This document shows positions 32,750 to 41,871 of a stretch of 64,000 nt of DNA, piece after piece. The translations under genes and the position numbers were made by a program. The stretch lies in the IMG/VR virus record IMGVR_UViG_3300032245_001746, positions 186,001 to 250,000 of that record. One strand, given 5' to 3'. This stretch comes from a virus. A model generated the notes under the pieces. It ran no database searches, was not told where the DNA came from, and saw only the letters and a list, made by a program, of their open reading frames with translations. Numbering within the stretch: position 1 is the first letter of the stretch; each line of letters begins with the position of its first letter.

Positions 32750-33057
32750 ATTTCATCAACATATGATTTGTTGATATACAACTGTCCTGATTCTACTTCG
32801 ATTAAAAATTGATCTTCTTCACAATCAATTATTACACCACCATTTTTAAAAAAATCTAAACAAACTTCTTTCTCATTTCCTTCATCTACTTGTGATTTGA
32901 AAATCAATTTTTTCAATCCAATTCTTGATTGAACTTCTTTTCCAATATATTCTTCACTTTCAATGATATTTTCTTCAGTTTGTTGTTTAAACATATTTTT
33001 ATCACTCTCTTCAATCCATTTTTTAAAATCATCTAAAGATAATATGTTCCTATTCAT
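32746..33057 (-). CDS. small acidic protein with tag-like N-terminus
   Basis: The product is about 103 residues from ATG 33057, which has GGAG 6 bases upstream; an ATG at 33078 lies within the preceding gene. It opens MNRNILSLDDFKKWIEES, where DFKKWIEE resembles the tag seen on the putative internal proteins, though it is preceded by seven extra residues. The remainder is beta-rich and acidic, with CLDFFKNGGVIIDCEEDQF, like a small barrel. Function unknown. Confidence 0.55.
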   Translation of the reverse strand: MNRNILSLDDFKKWIEESDKNMFKQQTEENIIESEEYIGKEVQSRIGLKKLIFKSQVDEGNEKEVCLDFFKNGGVIIDCEEDQFLIEVESGQLYINKSYVDEI

Positions 33058-33886
33058 TAAAAAGCTCCAATATTTCATTCGTGTTATTTATTTTAATTGA
33101 ATTATTTATCAATTTATTGGAAGAATAATTAAAAATTTCTATTTTTTTAGTTTTAAACCAATGACACATGTTATTTATGATTGAATCAACAAATAATTGT
33201 TGTGGATAACAATATAAATTATTTTCTAATAAAACTGATCCTGGTCTATTATCCACAAATGAATCATCACAATAACATAAAATTATTTTTTTTGCATTAA
33301 ATTTAAAAGCTAAACTTAAAGATCCACAAACTGAATTTCTATAATCATCAATTGTATTGTTAAAATATTTTTTTGATATATTAGAATAATTTACGTTTGG
33401 TGTAGGACAATAAAAAAATTTATTACCTTTGTAGCTTTTAATAAAATCAGGATTAGTTCTTATAGACGCTATACATTTAGGATAATAATTATGACTCGTA
33501 GGTAAATAATTCAATGAATCATCATATGGGTTATTTATAAAATAATAATTCATATTTCTTTTTGATAATTCTTTAAAATTCCAATTTTTAAGCGAATTGT
33601 TTATACCAATAATACATGTTTTTTTATTTAAATCTTTTAAAAATATATGATCTTCTTTTGAGTTATAACCACTTCCTAATATAATAATATTATCATAATT
33701 TTCCAATTCAAATTCTGGAATTCTTTGTGAAAAATTTTCCATTTCATTTTCAATAATCAAATTTAAGTCTGAATCTGAAAATAAATGATTTAAATCTAGA
33801 CCAACAGAATTTTCATTAGTTAAATCTCTAACGTAAATTTTATTTTCTAAAATGTATTTGTTTTTATTAAAATTTTTAATTAACAT
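33050..33886 (-). CDS. DUF115/Rossmann-like protein, possible glycan-modifying enzyme
   Basis: The product is about 278 residues. IIILGSGYNSKEDHIFLKDL with a following CIIGINNSLKNW matches the DUF115/MptE-like Rossmann start. Later comes SVCGSLSLAFKFNAKKIILCYCDDS, a second conserved segment of that group. DUF115 members include motility-accessory proteins that act in glycosylation. ATG 33886 overlaps the upstream stop (TAATG), with GGA before it; an ATG at 33898 is also possible. It is embedded in the tail operon with other glycosyltransferase-like genes nearby. Confidence 0.6.
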   Translation of the reverse strand: MLIKNFNKNKYILENKIYVRDLTNENSVGLDLNHLFSDSDLNLIIENEMENFSQRIPEFELENYDNIIILGSGYNSKEDHIFLKDLNKKTCIIGINNSLKNWNFKELSKRNMNYYFINNPYDDSLNYLPTSHNYYPKCIASIRTNPDFIKSYKGNKFFYCPTPNVNYSNISKKYFNNTIDDYRNSVCGSLSLAFKFNAKKIILCYCDDSFVDNRPGSVLLENNLYCYPQQLFVDSIINNMCHWFKTKKIEIFNYSSNKLINNSIKINNTNEILELFNE

Positions 33887-35991
33887 TAATTTCCACATCT
33901 AACCAATCTAAAACATGGTTCATCTAAACCACCATCACCAGATGGTGTACTAAAGTCAAATTGTACTGGAATTGGAGGTCCATTAAACACAAGAGGAACA
34001 CTCAAATTCTCTTCTAATTTAAGAGTAATTTCACTTGGAATATATCCTTTTAATTCAATAGAATCTGGAATTCCAACTACTTGTATTGCACTAGGAATTC
34101 CAGAAGTATCTAATTTTAAATTCAACAAATCGCTTGGAACTTCTAACTGTATAACTGTTGGCATATTAGAAAAATTAATTTCTATAACAGACGGTATTTC
34201 AGAAACCAAATTTATTACTGAAGGTATATCTGAATATACACGTATTTCACTAGGTATTGGTGTCTCTGGACCCAATATTCTAATATCGTCTATTTTTGGA
34301 ACTTCTAAATAAATTACTTCTGGTAAATCATGAATTACACTTATATTAGGTATTTTAGGAACTATTAAATTTATTTCTTCAGGAATCATAAATGATCCTG
34401 AATCCATCTCTATATTTAAAAATGGATCTTGAAAATCATCTGCACTTAATGAGTTAGCTCTTAATGCCTGAGCTTGAGCACCTGGACAAGTGACAGTCAT
34501 CGTACATGAACATGCAGGAGGTTCACCCCAATCAACACTTATTCCAGGAGGTTCACCCCAATCAACACTTATTCCAGGAGGACTGCCCCAAGTTATATTA
34601 ATATTTGGAGCATCTCCAAAATCTACCATGATTACTGGTGCTGGACCGAAAATCACAGGAACAGTTGGAGCATCTCCCCAATCTACATCAACAGATATAC
34701 TAGAAGGTACTGTTAAAGAAATAGTTAACTCTGGAACTGATATTGAAACATTAATGTTTGGTATCGATGGAACTGGTCCAAATTCAATTGGTCCTATTAC
34801 TGGTGGTGGGTCCCATGTAACGTTAATATCAGGTGGTGGGTCCCATGTAACATTAATATCAGGTGGTGGGTCCCATGTAACGTTAATATCAGGTGGTGGG
34901 TCCCATGTAACATTAATATCAGGTGGTGGGTCCCATGTAACATTAATATCAGGTGGTGGGTCCCATGTAACATTAATATCAGGCGTATTTATATCTGGTA
35001 TATCTACACTTATATCTATATTTATATTACTAGGAAAATCTGGAGTCAAAACTGTAATAACATCTGGTATTGTATCTTCTAATATAATTACAGAAGGAAT
35101 ATCTCCAATAATTTGACTTCCAACACCTAGTTCTATTGGAAAATTAATTTGAGGAAGCGTTAATGTTGTTTGTGGAACATCAATATTCGGTATAACAATT
35201 GGAGGGAATTCTGGTGGTTCTGGAATATCTATTTCAAAAACATCTTCTTCTATATTATTATTTGGTTCTTTTGGATTAGTTCTTTCTATTCCAGTTTGAA
35301 CCATTTGACAAGTATCATTTGAAACTATTACTATTGGATCTATTGATGAATTTGGGGCATACGTATGTGTTCCCACTTGAGAAGAGGTAGTAAAATCTCC
35401 ATCTCCAAATTCTAATCTGAAATTTTTAAAGAATCCATTAATTGTTAAATTATAATTAATTGTAGCTCCAGATTCGCCGCTTGCTGGAGTAGATATGAAA
35501 AAATCTAAAGTAACATCAGGACAACCATGATCATCTTCTATTAAAGGAATAGCATTTAAATTTCTGATTCTAAAATCCAATGTTTCTTTACGATCATCAA
35601 AGTCAATGCCAATAAAATTTTCAATATTTATTAAAGCTTGAACAAGTTGGTTGTGATGATCAGCAACAACAAATCCTCTAACCCAAGTTCCAGCTTTATT
35701 AAATTTTGTTTGTTTTCCTGCTAAATTTCTACAACATCTTTTTAATGAATTTACTTTTCCATATTGATTTCTGCCAACAGTATCATAATAAAACATTTCT
35801 CCAGATATGTTTGCAAAACCATTATCAGCCCATATTTCAATATCGTTTTCACCAACTGGATCTATATCCACTTGATCAGCCCAAGGATTGTTATTTAATC
35901 TTGTTTTTGCTTCAGATGTATTATGCACCAAATACAAAGTTTTGTTTGTATCTATTGCAAGAGGATATGTTGGAATTGGAGGAAAACTCAT
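33886..35991 (-). CDS. large virion protein with PKD domain and PDINVTWDPP repeats
   Basis: The 701-residue product has several parts. The N-terminal module (about 10-130) shares YP..ID..xxLYLV, a Gly-rich strand region and VVADHHNQLVQALINIENF with the next two upstream genes. A PKD-type domain (about 160-225) has LEFGDGDF and GTHTY. Then come Pro/Ile-rich linkers, six exact 10-residue repeats PDINVTWDPP (338-397), two ISVDWGEPPG repeats (about 472-492), and a long series of xIPSxIxLxx units. The repeats likely form an extended rigid stalk. It is a probable tail fibre or adhesin; receptor unknown. Confidence 0.72.
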   Translation of the reverse strand: MSFPPIPTYPLAIDTNKTLYLVHNTSEAKTRLNNNPWADQVDIDPVGENDIEIWADNGFANISGEMFYYDTVGRNQYGKVNSLKRCCRNLAGKQTKFNKAGTWVRGFVVADHHNQLVQALINIENFIGIDFDDRKETLDFRIRNLNAIPLIEDDHGCPDVTLDFFISTPASGESGATINYNLTINGFFKNFRLEFGDGDFTTSSQVGTHTYAPNSSIDPIVIVSNDTCQMVQTGIERTNPKEPNNNIEEDVFEIDIPEPPEFPPIVIPNIDVPQTTLTLPQINFPIELGVGSQIIGDIPSVIILEDTIPDVITVLTPDFPSNINIDISVDIPDINTPDINVTWDPPPDINVTWDPPPDINVTWDPPPDINVTWDPPPDINVTWDPPPDINVTWDPPPVIGPIEFGPVPSIPNINVSISVPELTISLTVPSSISVDVDWGDAPTVPVIFGPAPVIMVDFGDAPNINITWGSPPGISVDWGEPPGISVDWGEPPACSCTMTVTCPGAQAQALRANSLSADDFQDPFLNIEMDSGSFMIPEEINLIVPKIPNISVIHDLPEVIYLEVPKIDDIRILGPETPIPSEIRVYSDIPSVINLVSEIPSVIEINFSNMPTVIQLEVPSDLLNLKLDTSGIPSAIQVVGIPDSIELKGYIPSEITLKLEENLSVPLVFNGPPIPVQFDFSTPSGDGGLDEPCFRLVRCGN
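34517..34576 (-). repeat. two tandem 30-base repeats (ISVDWGEPPG)
   Basis: Two near-identical 30-base units plus a degenerate third encode ISVDWGEPPG. Sequence and period are related to the larger array at 34801, so both probably derive from the same ancestral unit. Confidence 0.8.
34801..34980 (-). repeat. six tandem 30-base repeats (PDINVTWDPP)
   Basis: Six head-to-tail 30-base units with core GGTGGTGGGTCCCATGTAAC differ mainly by one synonymous base (AAC or AAT for Asn). They encode PDINVTWDPP six times. Near identity shows recent expansion or ongoing homogenisation, and copy number should vary among relatives. Confidence 0.95.
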
Positions 35992-36022
35992 AATCTATTT
36001 ATGTTTTTGTTTGTAAATTAAT

Positions 36023-38311
36023 TTAATAAATACCCATTAACCATTGATTTCCAGAAGGTCTTGAATTTAATGCATAAAAAGTTTTATCAATAGAATTATA
36101 TCTAACAAACGCATTAGTACTATAATCATAACTTATATAAGCATTTCTCTCGTTATCAGATGTAGCTAGTAATGTTTGATCAACATTATTATAATCTGAT
36201 ACGGATTTATCTTGTAACGCTCTAAATGGGGATGAGCTAGATCCTATTTCCCATTTATTGTCTATAATATTATAGGCTGAAATATTTCCAGAATTATTGA
36301 AGAAAAATAACCCATTATTTAAATTAACTAATTGACCTTCTAATTTGACAGTACCAGAAACATCTTGCAATTTTCTTATATTTGTTACTGGATTATCTAC
36401 AGTTCCTTCTGTTCTATAGAATTCTTTTATTTTAAAAAATGTGCCAACTCCATCATTTCTTAGAAAATAACCAGTATTATTTCTCACGGCAGATCTATAA
36501 ACAGCAAAACGACCATTTTCTGGTTCGCCATCTATGTAATTTGAAGTAATATGTTCTATTATTTCATTTGCTCCATTAATAAAATTATTTGGATTAACAA
36601 AATTGATTTGATCCTCTAAAACAATGCTTCCATTAATGTTTAATACATCTTCTGTTTGATATGATTTATTTTCATTTAAATTAGATGTAGGATCTACTCC
36701 TAAAATAAAATATATTTTATCTTCTATTGGAAGCCCTATCCAATTCCAAGGTCTGCTTATAGTGGTTGATTCATCAAAAAACACTTCGTTAAATCCATTA
36801 AAATTAATGAATTTTATTTTTTGTGAAGATAATGAAGTAAATTCATCCCCTCCTTCAGCGTAATAAATCAAGCAATTACCTTTACTTCCAGAACCCAAGT
36901 TGGTATTAGGCGTAAATCCAACGTTTCTATCAAACTCTCTTTTTGCTTGAATTTCATTATTTGTATCATCTAAAAAACTAGAATCTCTTATCACTGTATG
37001 ATTTATTGAACTTATTTTGAATGTTTCACTAATTAAACCAAATTCATTTGAATTTAAAGTTGATCCATTCTTTTTAAAAAGCCAAAGATTTTTATCTTCA
37101 ATTACATCAATTGAATTAAAATAATTTGTTATTTTATAAGCTCCATATTGAGTATCACATCTTAATGATACATCATATATTCCACCCATGCTATAAATAG
37201 CTTTTGTTGTTTTATCATTAATATGTTCTAAATCATCATTAAGTTGCCATGTATAATATTCTATTGGATCAATTGCATTTCCCCAAACATCTAATTCTTC
37301 TCCTCCATAAGAACGACCAGTAGATAAGTTTATACCATTTTGTATTTCTAAAACAATTGGTTCATCTGTTTTTGTTCTTATTCTTGGATATTGAACATAT
37401 GGACCACCAATAGGCGATCCTGGAATTAATACTTGTTTTGAAGATGCAGCAATGTTAATTATTGCTTCTTGAGGACTTTCTATTCTTGCATTAATAAAGT
37501 TTTCAAATATTACTTCATCTTCTCCAAATTCATTAATAGCTTTTAGTTTTACAGTATAATTACCAGCTTTAGTATATGTTTTTTCTATAAAACCAGAATC
37601 AATATCTGAAACATATACATCTGTATATGAAATCGGCACAGTTTCCGACACAGATATGGTTTCGATATTTGATGTTGTTTGATCTCCGAAATCCCAAATA
37701 AAATTTATATAATTATTATTGGTTGAATCTTCTCCTAATCTAAAGCTTTCATTTTTAAATTTTACAGTAAGTGGTACTAATCCAACATTTAAATCTGAGC
37801 TAAACCAAGCTTTTGGAGATAAAACTAATTTTCTAAGAAAATTAATTCTTCCTTCCATAGTTTCACCAAAAGGTTTTTCATCAACATTACCTTTAATTCC
37901 AACAAATTCTTCAATTGCTATAATTGCGTCTTTAATTGAATTGTGATGTTGAGCCATCACGTTTTGCGTAACAAAAGTAATGTTTTTAGATCTTATTATT
38001 ATATTTTTATTTTCAAATTCTGGTGTTGGACTTAATCCTTCAAACGTATTAGATCCTTTATTTGTGTAAAAAAAACTGATAGCTTTTGAATCTGAATCAT
38101 TACATTGATCTGTAAGTGTAATAATTCCACTTGATGGAAAATTAGAAATATCACCACTTACATATATTTTTGTTCTATTTGAAATCACATTATCATTAGG
38201 ATCATAATCATTTATAAGTTTTACTCTTAAATGGTCATGAACTTCATATAAATTTACATTTGAATCTAATGAATCAGGATAATTACTCACTTGAAATTCT
38301 TCTGGAATCAT
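36023..38311 (-). CDS. large virion protein with PKD domain (paralogue)
   Basis: The 762-residue product has the same N-terminal module (YPDSLDSNVNLYEVHD; VMAQHHNSIKDAIIAIEEF at 118-136). A PKD domain follows, with FIWDFGDQTTSN (204-215) and a KAGNYTVKLKAIN strand. The C-terminal half is Asn/Ser-rich beta structure with repeating strand-turn units resembling a kelch-like or propeller fold. Its start overlaps the upstream stop (ATGA). It is probably an adhesive tail or collar fibre acting with its two paralogues. Confidence 0.65.
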   Translation of the reverse strand: MIPEEFQVSNYPDSLDSNVNLYEVHDHLRVKLINDYDPNDNVISNRTKIYVSGDISNFPSSGIITLTDQCNDSDSKAISFFYTNKGSNTFEGLSPTPEFENKNIIIRSKNITFVTQNVMAQHHNSIKDAIIAIEEFVGIKGNVDEKPFGETMEGRINFLRKLVLSPKAWFSSDLNVGLVPLTVKFKNESFRLGEDSTNNNYINFIWDFGDQTTSNIETISVSETVPISYTDVYVSDIDSGFIEKTYTKAGNYTVKLKAINEFGEDEVIFENFINARIESPQEAIINIAASSKQVLIPGSPIGGPYVQYPRIRTKTDEPIVLEIQNGINLSTGRSYGGEELDVWGNAIDPIEYYTWQLNDDLEHINDKTTKAIYSMGGIYDVSLRCDTQYGAYKITNYFNSIDVIEDKNLWLFKKNGSTLNSNEFGLISETFKISSINHTVIRDSSFLDDTNNEIQAKREFDRNVGFTPNTNLGSGSKGNCLIYYAEGGDEFTSLSSQKIKFINFNGFNEVFFDESTTISRPWNWIGLPIEDKIYFILGVDPTSNLNENKSYQTEDVLNINGSIVLEDQINFVNPNNFINGANEIIEHITSNYIDGEPENGRFAVYRSAVRNNTGYFLRNDGVGTFFKIKEFYRTEGTVDNPVTNIRKLQDVSGTVKLEGQLVNLNNGLFFFNNSGNISAYNIIDNKWEIGSSSSPFRALQDKSVSDYNNVDQTLLATSDNERNAYISYDYSTNAFVRYNSIDKTFYALNSRPSGNQWLMGIY

Positions 38312-39321
38312 ATAACCTCTATACTTTTTTGTAAAAATACACGTTGTTTACTTTGATCTTTAAATACAATTAATAATGAAGGAGTATATTTTCCACTTTT
38401 TACATAAGTGTGTTGAATGTTGTGAATATTAGGATTTACTATTTGTTCACTTGTTCCATCATCAAAAACCCAATATCTAGTGAGAATATCTCCATCTGTT
38501 TGATCTACAAACTCAAAAGTCGCAGGCGATTCAGAAGTACTTGATATTAGTTTGGAATAAAAAAAAGGTTGTATTTCAGAGTTAGATATTGTTATATAAT
38601 TTGATTTAATACTAATTCCATGAGCACCAGTTGAAGTAATCATATTTAATTTAATTGTATAAATTCCTTCTGATTCATACGTATAAGTCGGATTTCTTTC
38701 AGAAGAAACAGATCCATCCCCAAAATCCCACAAAAATCTAATTGCTTGATTGTTAGAAAAATTTTGAAATCTAATTTTGGTTCCTGCTGGACCTTTTAAT
38801 GGATAACATCGAAATATTGGTTTTGGAGCAAGATGTTTTGATTCCAATGATTTTAAAATTTGATTTAAACTATCAGTTTCTGGAATGTTTTTTACACCAA
38901 GTTTTTTTTGAATATTTAAAACAGCATCTTTTAATGCATTATGCGTTTCTGCATTAACTGGATTACTTATTGTTACGTTATTTGCTTGCCAAGCACTTTG
39001 TCTAGTGCCAGCAAATCCCCTAACAAGATTCATAAATGTGTTATTGTTACGTTTATCATAATATATTAATTCGAAATTATCTAAATTGTTTTTATTGCAT
39101 ACTTTAATAATACCATATGCGGGAAAATTTGATGCATCCTTGACGATTACATATTTTCCATTATAAGGAATACTTTGAGACAAAAAAGTTTCAGCATTAT
39201 TTGAAACTATATACAAACTTTTTGTATCATCCAATATTTCTGGAAATAAAGATAAATCTCCAACTTGATAATTAATTCCATTTTCTTTTTCTGTACTAAG
39301 ACTCGATATTCTTGTTGTCAT
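38308..39321 (-). CDS. virion protein with two PKD-like domains (paralogue)
   Basis: The product is about 337 residues from ATG 39321, where GGAAAATAAAA lies upstream; an ATG at 39354 is deeper in the preceding gene. The shared N-terminal module contains FPEILDDTKSLYIVSN and ETHNALKDAVLNIQKKLGV. Two PKD-like repeats follow: RFLWDFGDGSVSSE with a TYTYESEGIYTIKL strand, and RYWVFDDGTSEQ with an HTYVKSGKYTPSLL strand. The C-terminal end is short and charged. It is the smallest of the three tandem paralogues and overlaps its neighbours on both sides. Confidence 0.68.
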   Translation of the reverse strand: MTTRISSLSTEKENGINYQVGDLSLFPEILDDTKSLYIVSNNAETFLSQSIPYNGKYVIVKDASNFPAYGIIKVCNKNNLDNFELIYYDKRNNNTFMNLVRGFAGTRQSAWQANNVTISNPVNAETHNALKDAVLNIQKKLGVKNIPETDSLNQILKSLESKHLAPKPIFRCYPLKGPAGTKIRFQNFSNNQAIRFLWDFGDGSVSSERNPTYTYESEGIYTIKLNMITSTGAHGISIKSNYITISNSEIQPFFYSKLISSTSESPATFEFVDQTDGDILTRYWVFDDGTSEQIVNPNIHNIQHTYVKSGKYTPSLLIVFKDQSKQRVFLQKSIEVI

Positions 39322-39949
39322 TTTTATTTTCCATTTTTTCAATTGTATTTTCAATTAATGAATTTATTTTTTGTTTAATATCACAATTATTATCTAGTGA
39401 TAATATTGTTTTAATTAATTCTATATCTTGATTTCCAAACATTAATTTTAAATTAAATTCTTGAGATAATTTAGCATTCCAATATTTAATGTTTTCTTCT
39501 GGATCGTCTTGATCTTTAAGTTGTTCTTTTTCATTTAATGTAAAAAACATTTTAGATAAAAAATCACATTCTTCAAATAAACTTTTTAATTTAAATTCTA
39601 ATTCAGATTTTTTATTATTTAAAGATTTTATTTTTCTTGCAAATTTTCTTTTTTTTATTTCATTTATTTTAATTTCATATTCTTCAACAAGAAACTTTTC
39701 TTTATTTTTATTTAAATTAATATCAATTAATTCAATATTATCTTTTACTTCTTCTATTTCTAAAAAAATTGAATCTATTGTTTCTTTTCTTGCTTTTAAT
39801 TCTTTAATGCATCTCCACATTTTGGATTGAATTGTCGGCTCTTTTCCAACTAAAAAATTTCTTAGTTGGAAATAACTGTGTCTATCAGATGAATTACAGG
39901 ATACAATATTGTCAATATTTTTGATTAAAACCGAATGATCTAAAGTCAT
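39296..39949 (-). CDS. coiled-coil protein
   Basis: The 217-residue product is Lys/Glu-rich and helical almost throughout, with a long coiled coil at about 45-150. There is no signal peptide or catalytic motif. Its end overlaps the next start by about 26 bases. An 11-bp inverted repeat lies inside it (39843-39872). Position before the PKD paralogues suggests an assembly chaperone or a trimerising fibre component, but this is a guess. Confidence 0.6.
   Translation of the reverse strand: MTLDHSVLIKNIDNIVSCNSSDRHSYFQLRNFLVGKEPTIQSKMWRCIKELKARKETIDSIFLEIEEVKDNIELIDINLNKNKEKFLVEEYEIKINEIKKRKFARKIKSLNNKKSELEFKLKSLFEECDFLSKMFFTLNEKEQLKDQDDPEENIKYWNAKLSQEFNLKLMFGNQDIELIKTILSLDNNCDIKQKINSLIENTIEKMENKNDNKNIES
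39843..39872. repeat. 11-bp inverted repeat inside the coiled-coil gene
   Basis: TTTCCAACTAA pairs with TTAGTTGGAAA around an 8-base loop, starting about 77 bases from the start codon in the mRNA. It resembles in placement the hairpins inside the homing-endonuclease and ART-like genes, though the stem is shorter. Confidence 0.45.
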
Positions 39950-40030
39950 TTTTTCTCCTAATTTATTTATTAAATTAGTTAAAAATATTGTTTTTTTTAA
40001 TCATTTTAAATTATTTTTAAAGAGTGAGTC

Positions 40031-40549
40031 ATGAATTATTTAAAAAACAGAATGGTTTATTTAGCTGGTCCAATACAATTTGATGAAAATCAAAAGAATT
40101 GGCGTACTAAAATTACTGAAAAGTTAGAAAAAAAATTTAAACTTAATGTTTTTGATCCATTTGAAGATCCAAAACAACAATGGATGAAAAAATATCAAGA
40201 ACATAAAAATAAAAAAGAATATGAAAAAATACAAAATGCTGCAAAAAAATGTATTGATAAAGATCTTACTATAATTGATAGATCCGATTTTTTAATAGCT
40301 TATTTGCCACATAAAGTGCCAACAGTTGGTACTGTTCATGAAATAATTCATGCAAATAAAAATAAAAAACCAACATTGTTAGTAACAGATCAAAACGATA
40401 TTGGAGAAATTCCATTTTGGTATTTTGGAATAGTTCCCTTGGAATTCATGTTCCCAAATTGGGACCAATTATTTTTATACTTGAAAAAAATTAAAAAAGA
40501 TGAAGGCGAAATGCATAAAAGATGGAATTATATTCACAATAAAATTTAA
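40031..40549 (+). CDS. nucleoside 2-deoxyribosyltransferase-like protein
   Basis: The 172-residue product follows the family order. VYLAGPI comes at 9-15, DLTIIDRSDFLIAYLP (78-93) holds the Asp pair, and VPTVGTVHEI with E104 is the catalytic-Glu segment. Such enzymes exchange or remove bases of deoxynucleosides, which fits nucleotide scavenging or modified-base metabolism in phage. It is a lone plus-strand gene in the tail operon; GAGTGAGTC before the start is a weak site. It converges on the next gene with a 4-base overlap. Confidence 0.75.
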   Translation: MNYLKNRMVYLAGPIQFDENQKNWRTKITEKLEKKFKLNVFDPFEDPKQQWMKKYQEHKNKKEYEKIQNAAKKCIDKDLTIIDRSDFLIAYLPHKVPTVGTVHEIIHANKNKKPTLLVTDQNDIGEIPFWYFGIVPLEFMFPNWDQLFLYLKKIKKDEGEMHKRWNYIHNKI

Positions 40550-41091
40550 ATTATTTTAATTCCAAGTATTGATTTAAATTTATATTGCAAATTTGCTGCT
40601 TTAGAAGCCCAATTTTTTTGCCAATTTTCTTTATTTTCAAATAATCCTACTTCTTTTAAAGCATTTTTGTTTATAAAAAGACCATTAAAATTTATTTCCC
40701 AAAAATTGTTGTATGCTTTATAGCAAACATTATTAATATTTTTTTCATAAATCAATGGATAAATTATATCTTTTTCGTTTTCTAAAAACAAAATATATTT
40801 TTTATCTATATTTTGTTTCAACCAAATTCCCTCAAATAAAATTAAATTCCACTCTTTCTCAGAAGAATTAATTCCAACATTTAACATTTCTGCTATATTA
40901 TTGTTTGATTTATTTGTTTTACAAAATTCCTTATATAATTTTATATTTTCTTTTGTGTTTTTAGAATAAACACATGTTATAAAAGAATCGTTTCCGTAAT
41001 TATTTATTATGGAATTATATGTGTATTTAAAATTTCCAAAATTGGGATTATTTGATAAAATAATAAATCCCATATCTAATAAATTACACAT
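40546..41091 (-). CDS. glycosyltransferase-like protein (weak)
   Basis: The 181-residue product starts with a strand and turn (GFIILSNNPNFGNFKYT) and has NVGINSSEKEWNLILFEG, in the place where GT-A glycosyltransferases bind the donor, then WEINFNGLFINKNALKEVGLF, typical of the GT2 acceptor-side segment. The usual DxD is absent; the segment reads FEG instead, so it may be inactive or a non-canonical member. Its start directly follows the upstream stop. Confidence in the fold is moderate. Confidence 0.5.
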   Translation of the reverse strand: MCNLLDMGFIILSNNPNFGNFKYTYNSIINNYGNDSFITCVYSKNTKENIKLYKEFCKTNKSNNNIAEMLNVGINSSEKEWNLILFEGIWLKQNIDKKYILFLENEKDIIYPLIYEKNINNVCYKAYNNFWEINFNGLFINKNALKEVGLFENKENWQKNWASKAANLQYKFKSILGIKII

Positions 41092-41856
41092 TTAAATAAG
41101 TTCCGTATCAAAATCAATCGTAACAATATCGCTACTTGTTAAGTTTCTATTTAATTCAAATAATCCATTTGAATGATCTGGCGTGAATTTTGTTTTTATC
41201 CAACTATTTGAAGGAATGTTATTATAAACATATACTTCTTGATTTTCGAATATTCTAATTCCATTAATATAAACTCTTAAACTTCCTTCAACAAAAGCAG
41301 TTGAAACAGATGTTGTTTTATATTTTTTATAATCAGGTGTAGATAAAGAAAAATGCACTGGAATTAAAGAATAATAATGTCTGTGTGCAGCCGAAGCAGG
41401 AAAAGCAAATTCTGCTTTTAATATATTTGGAGACTCTACAGACCAAGTTACAGAATCTGAATTTGTTAAATTAATTGATTCAGTAGTAATTGCAAGCTCA
41501 TTAACTGTTATGTTCAAAACATTAGCATTATCGTGAATATTTGCTAATTTGGCACGCTCTTCTGGAGTCATTATAACCCCATCATCATCTTCAACATGTT
41601 GCGATATTTTGTGACTTGCTTCATCAATTGCTGTGCTTTTTAAGCTTCCATCAAGATTAATAGATTGATTTAATCTCGCTGACAAGTCGCCAGAAACTCC
41701 AGAAGAATTTCTTATGATTTCATCAACTTGATCTAATGCTCTATTTACCAAATTAATTCTAGCTTCCAGTGCAGATAAAGGTATGTTATCATAATCAGCA
41801 TGATATGGCTGATCCCCAGAGTGTTTAGTTGGTAAAATTGAATCTATATTTGGCAT
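41092..41856 (-). CDS. tail fibre or baseplate-associated protein
   Basis: The 254-residue product has the usual build of phage fibre-base proteins. The N-terminal helix ends ALDQVDEIIR, followed by SGDLSARLNQSINLDGSLK, HKISQHVEDDDGV and MTPEERAKLANI, motifs frequent in tail-fibre or collar proteins. A beta-rich C-terminal domain follows (about 130-254). It is encoded at the end of the baseplate operon, the usual place for fibres. Exact function within the tail is unknown. Confidence 0.62.
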   Translation of the reverse strand: MPNIDSILPTKHSGDQPYHADYDNIPLSALEARINLVNRALDQVDEIIRNSSGVSGDLSARLNQSINLDGSLKSTAIDEASHKISQHVEDDDGVIMTPEERAKLANIHDNANVLNITVNELAITTESINLTNSDSVTWSVESPNILKAEFAFPASAAHRHYYSLIPVHFSLSTPDYKKYKTTSVSTAFVEGSLRVYINGIRIFENQEVYVYNNIPSNSWIKTKFTPDHSNGLFELNRNLTSSDIVTIDFDTELI

Positions 41857-41871
41857 ATTATTCCTTTTTAA

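Noticed and set aside
34801-34980. 30-base repeats as a CRISPR array
   Set aside because: There are no spacers; units are directly adjacent and in frame with a large protein.
34490-35116. Plus-strand 208-codon frame with regular repeats opposite the minisatellite
   Set aside because: It is the complement of the PDINVTWDPP coding array; its repeats follow from the 30-base period, and it has no start signal.
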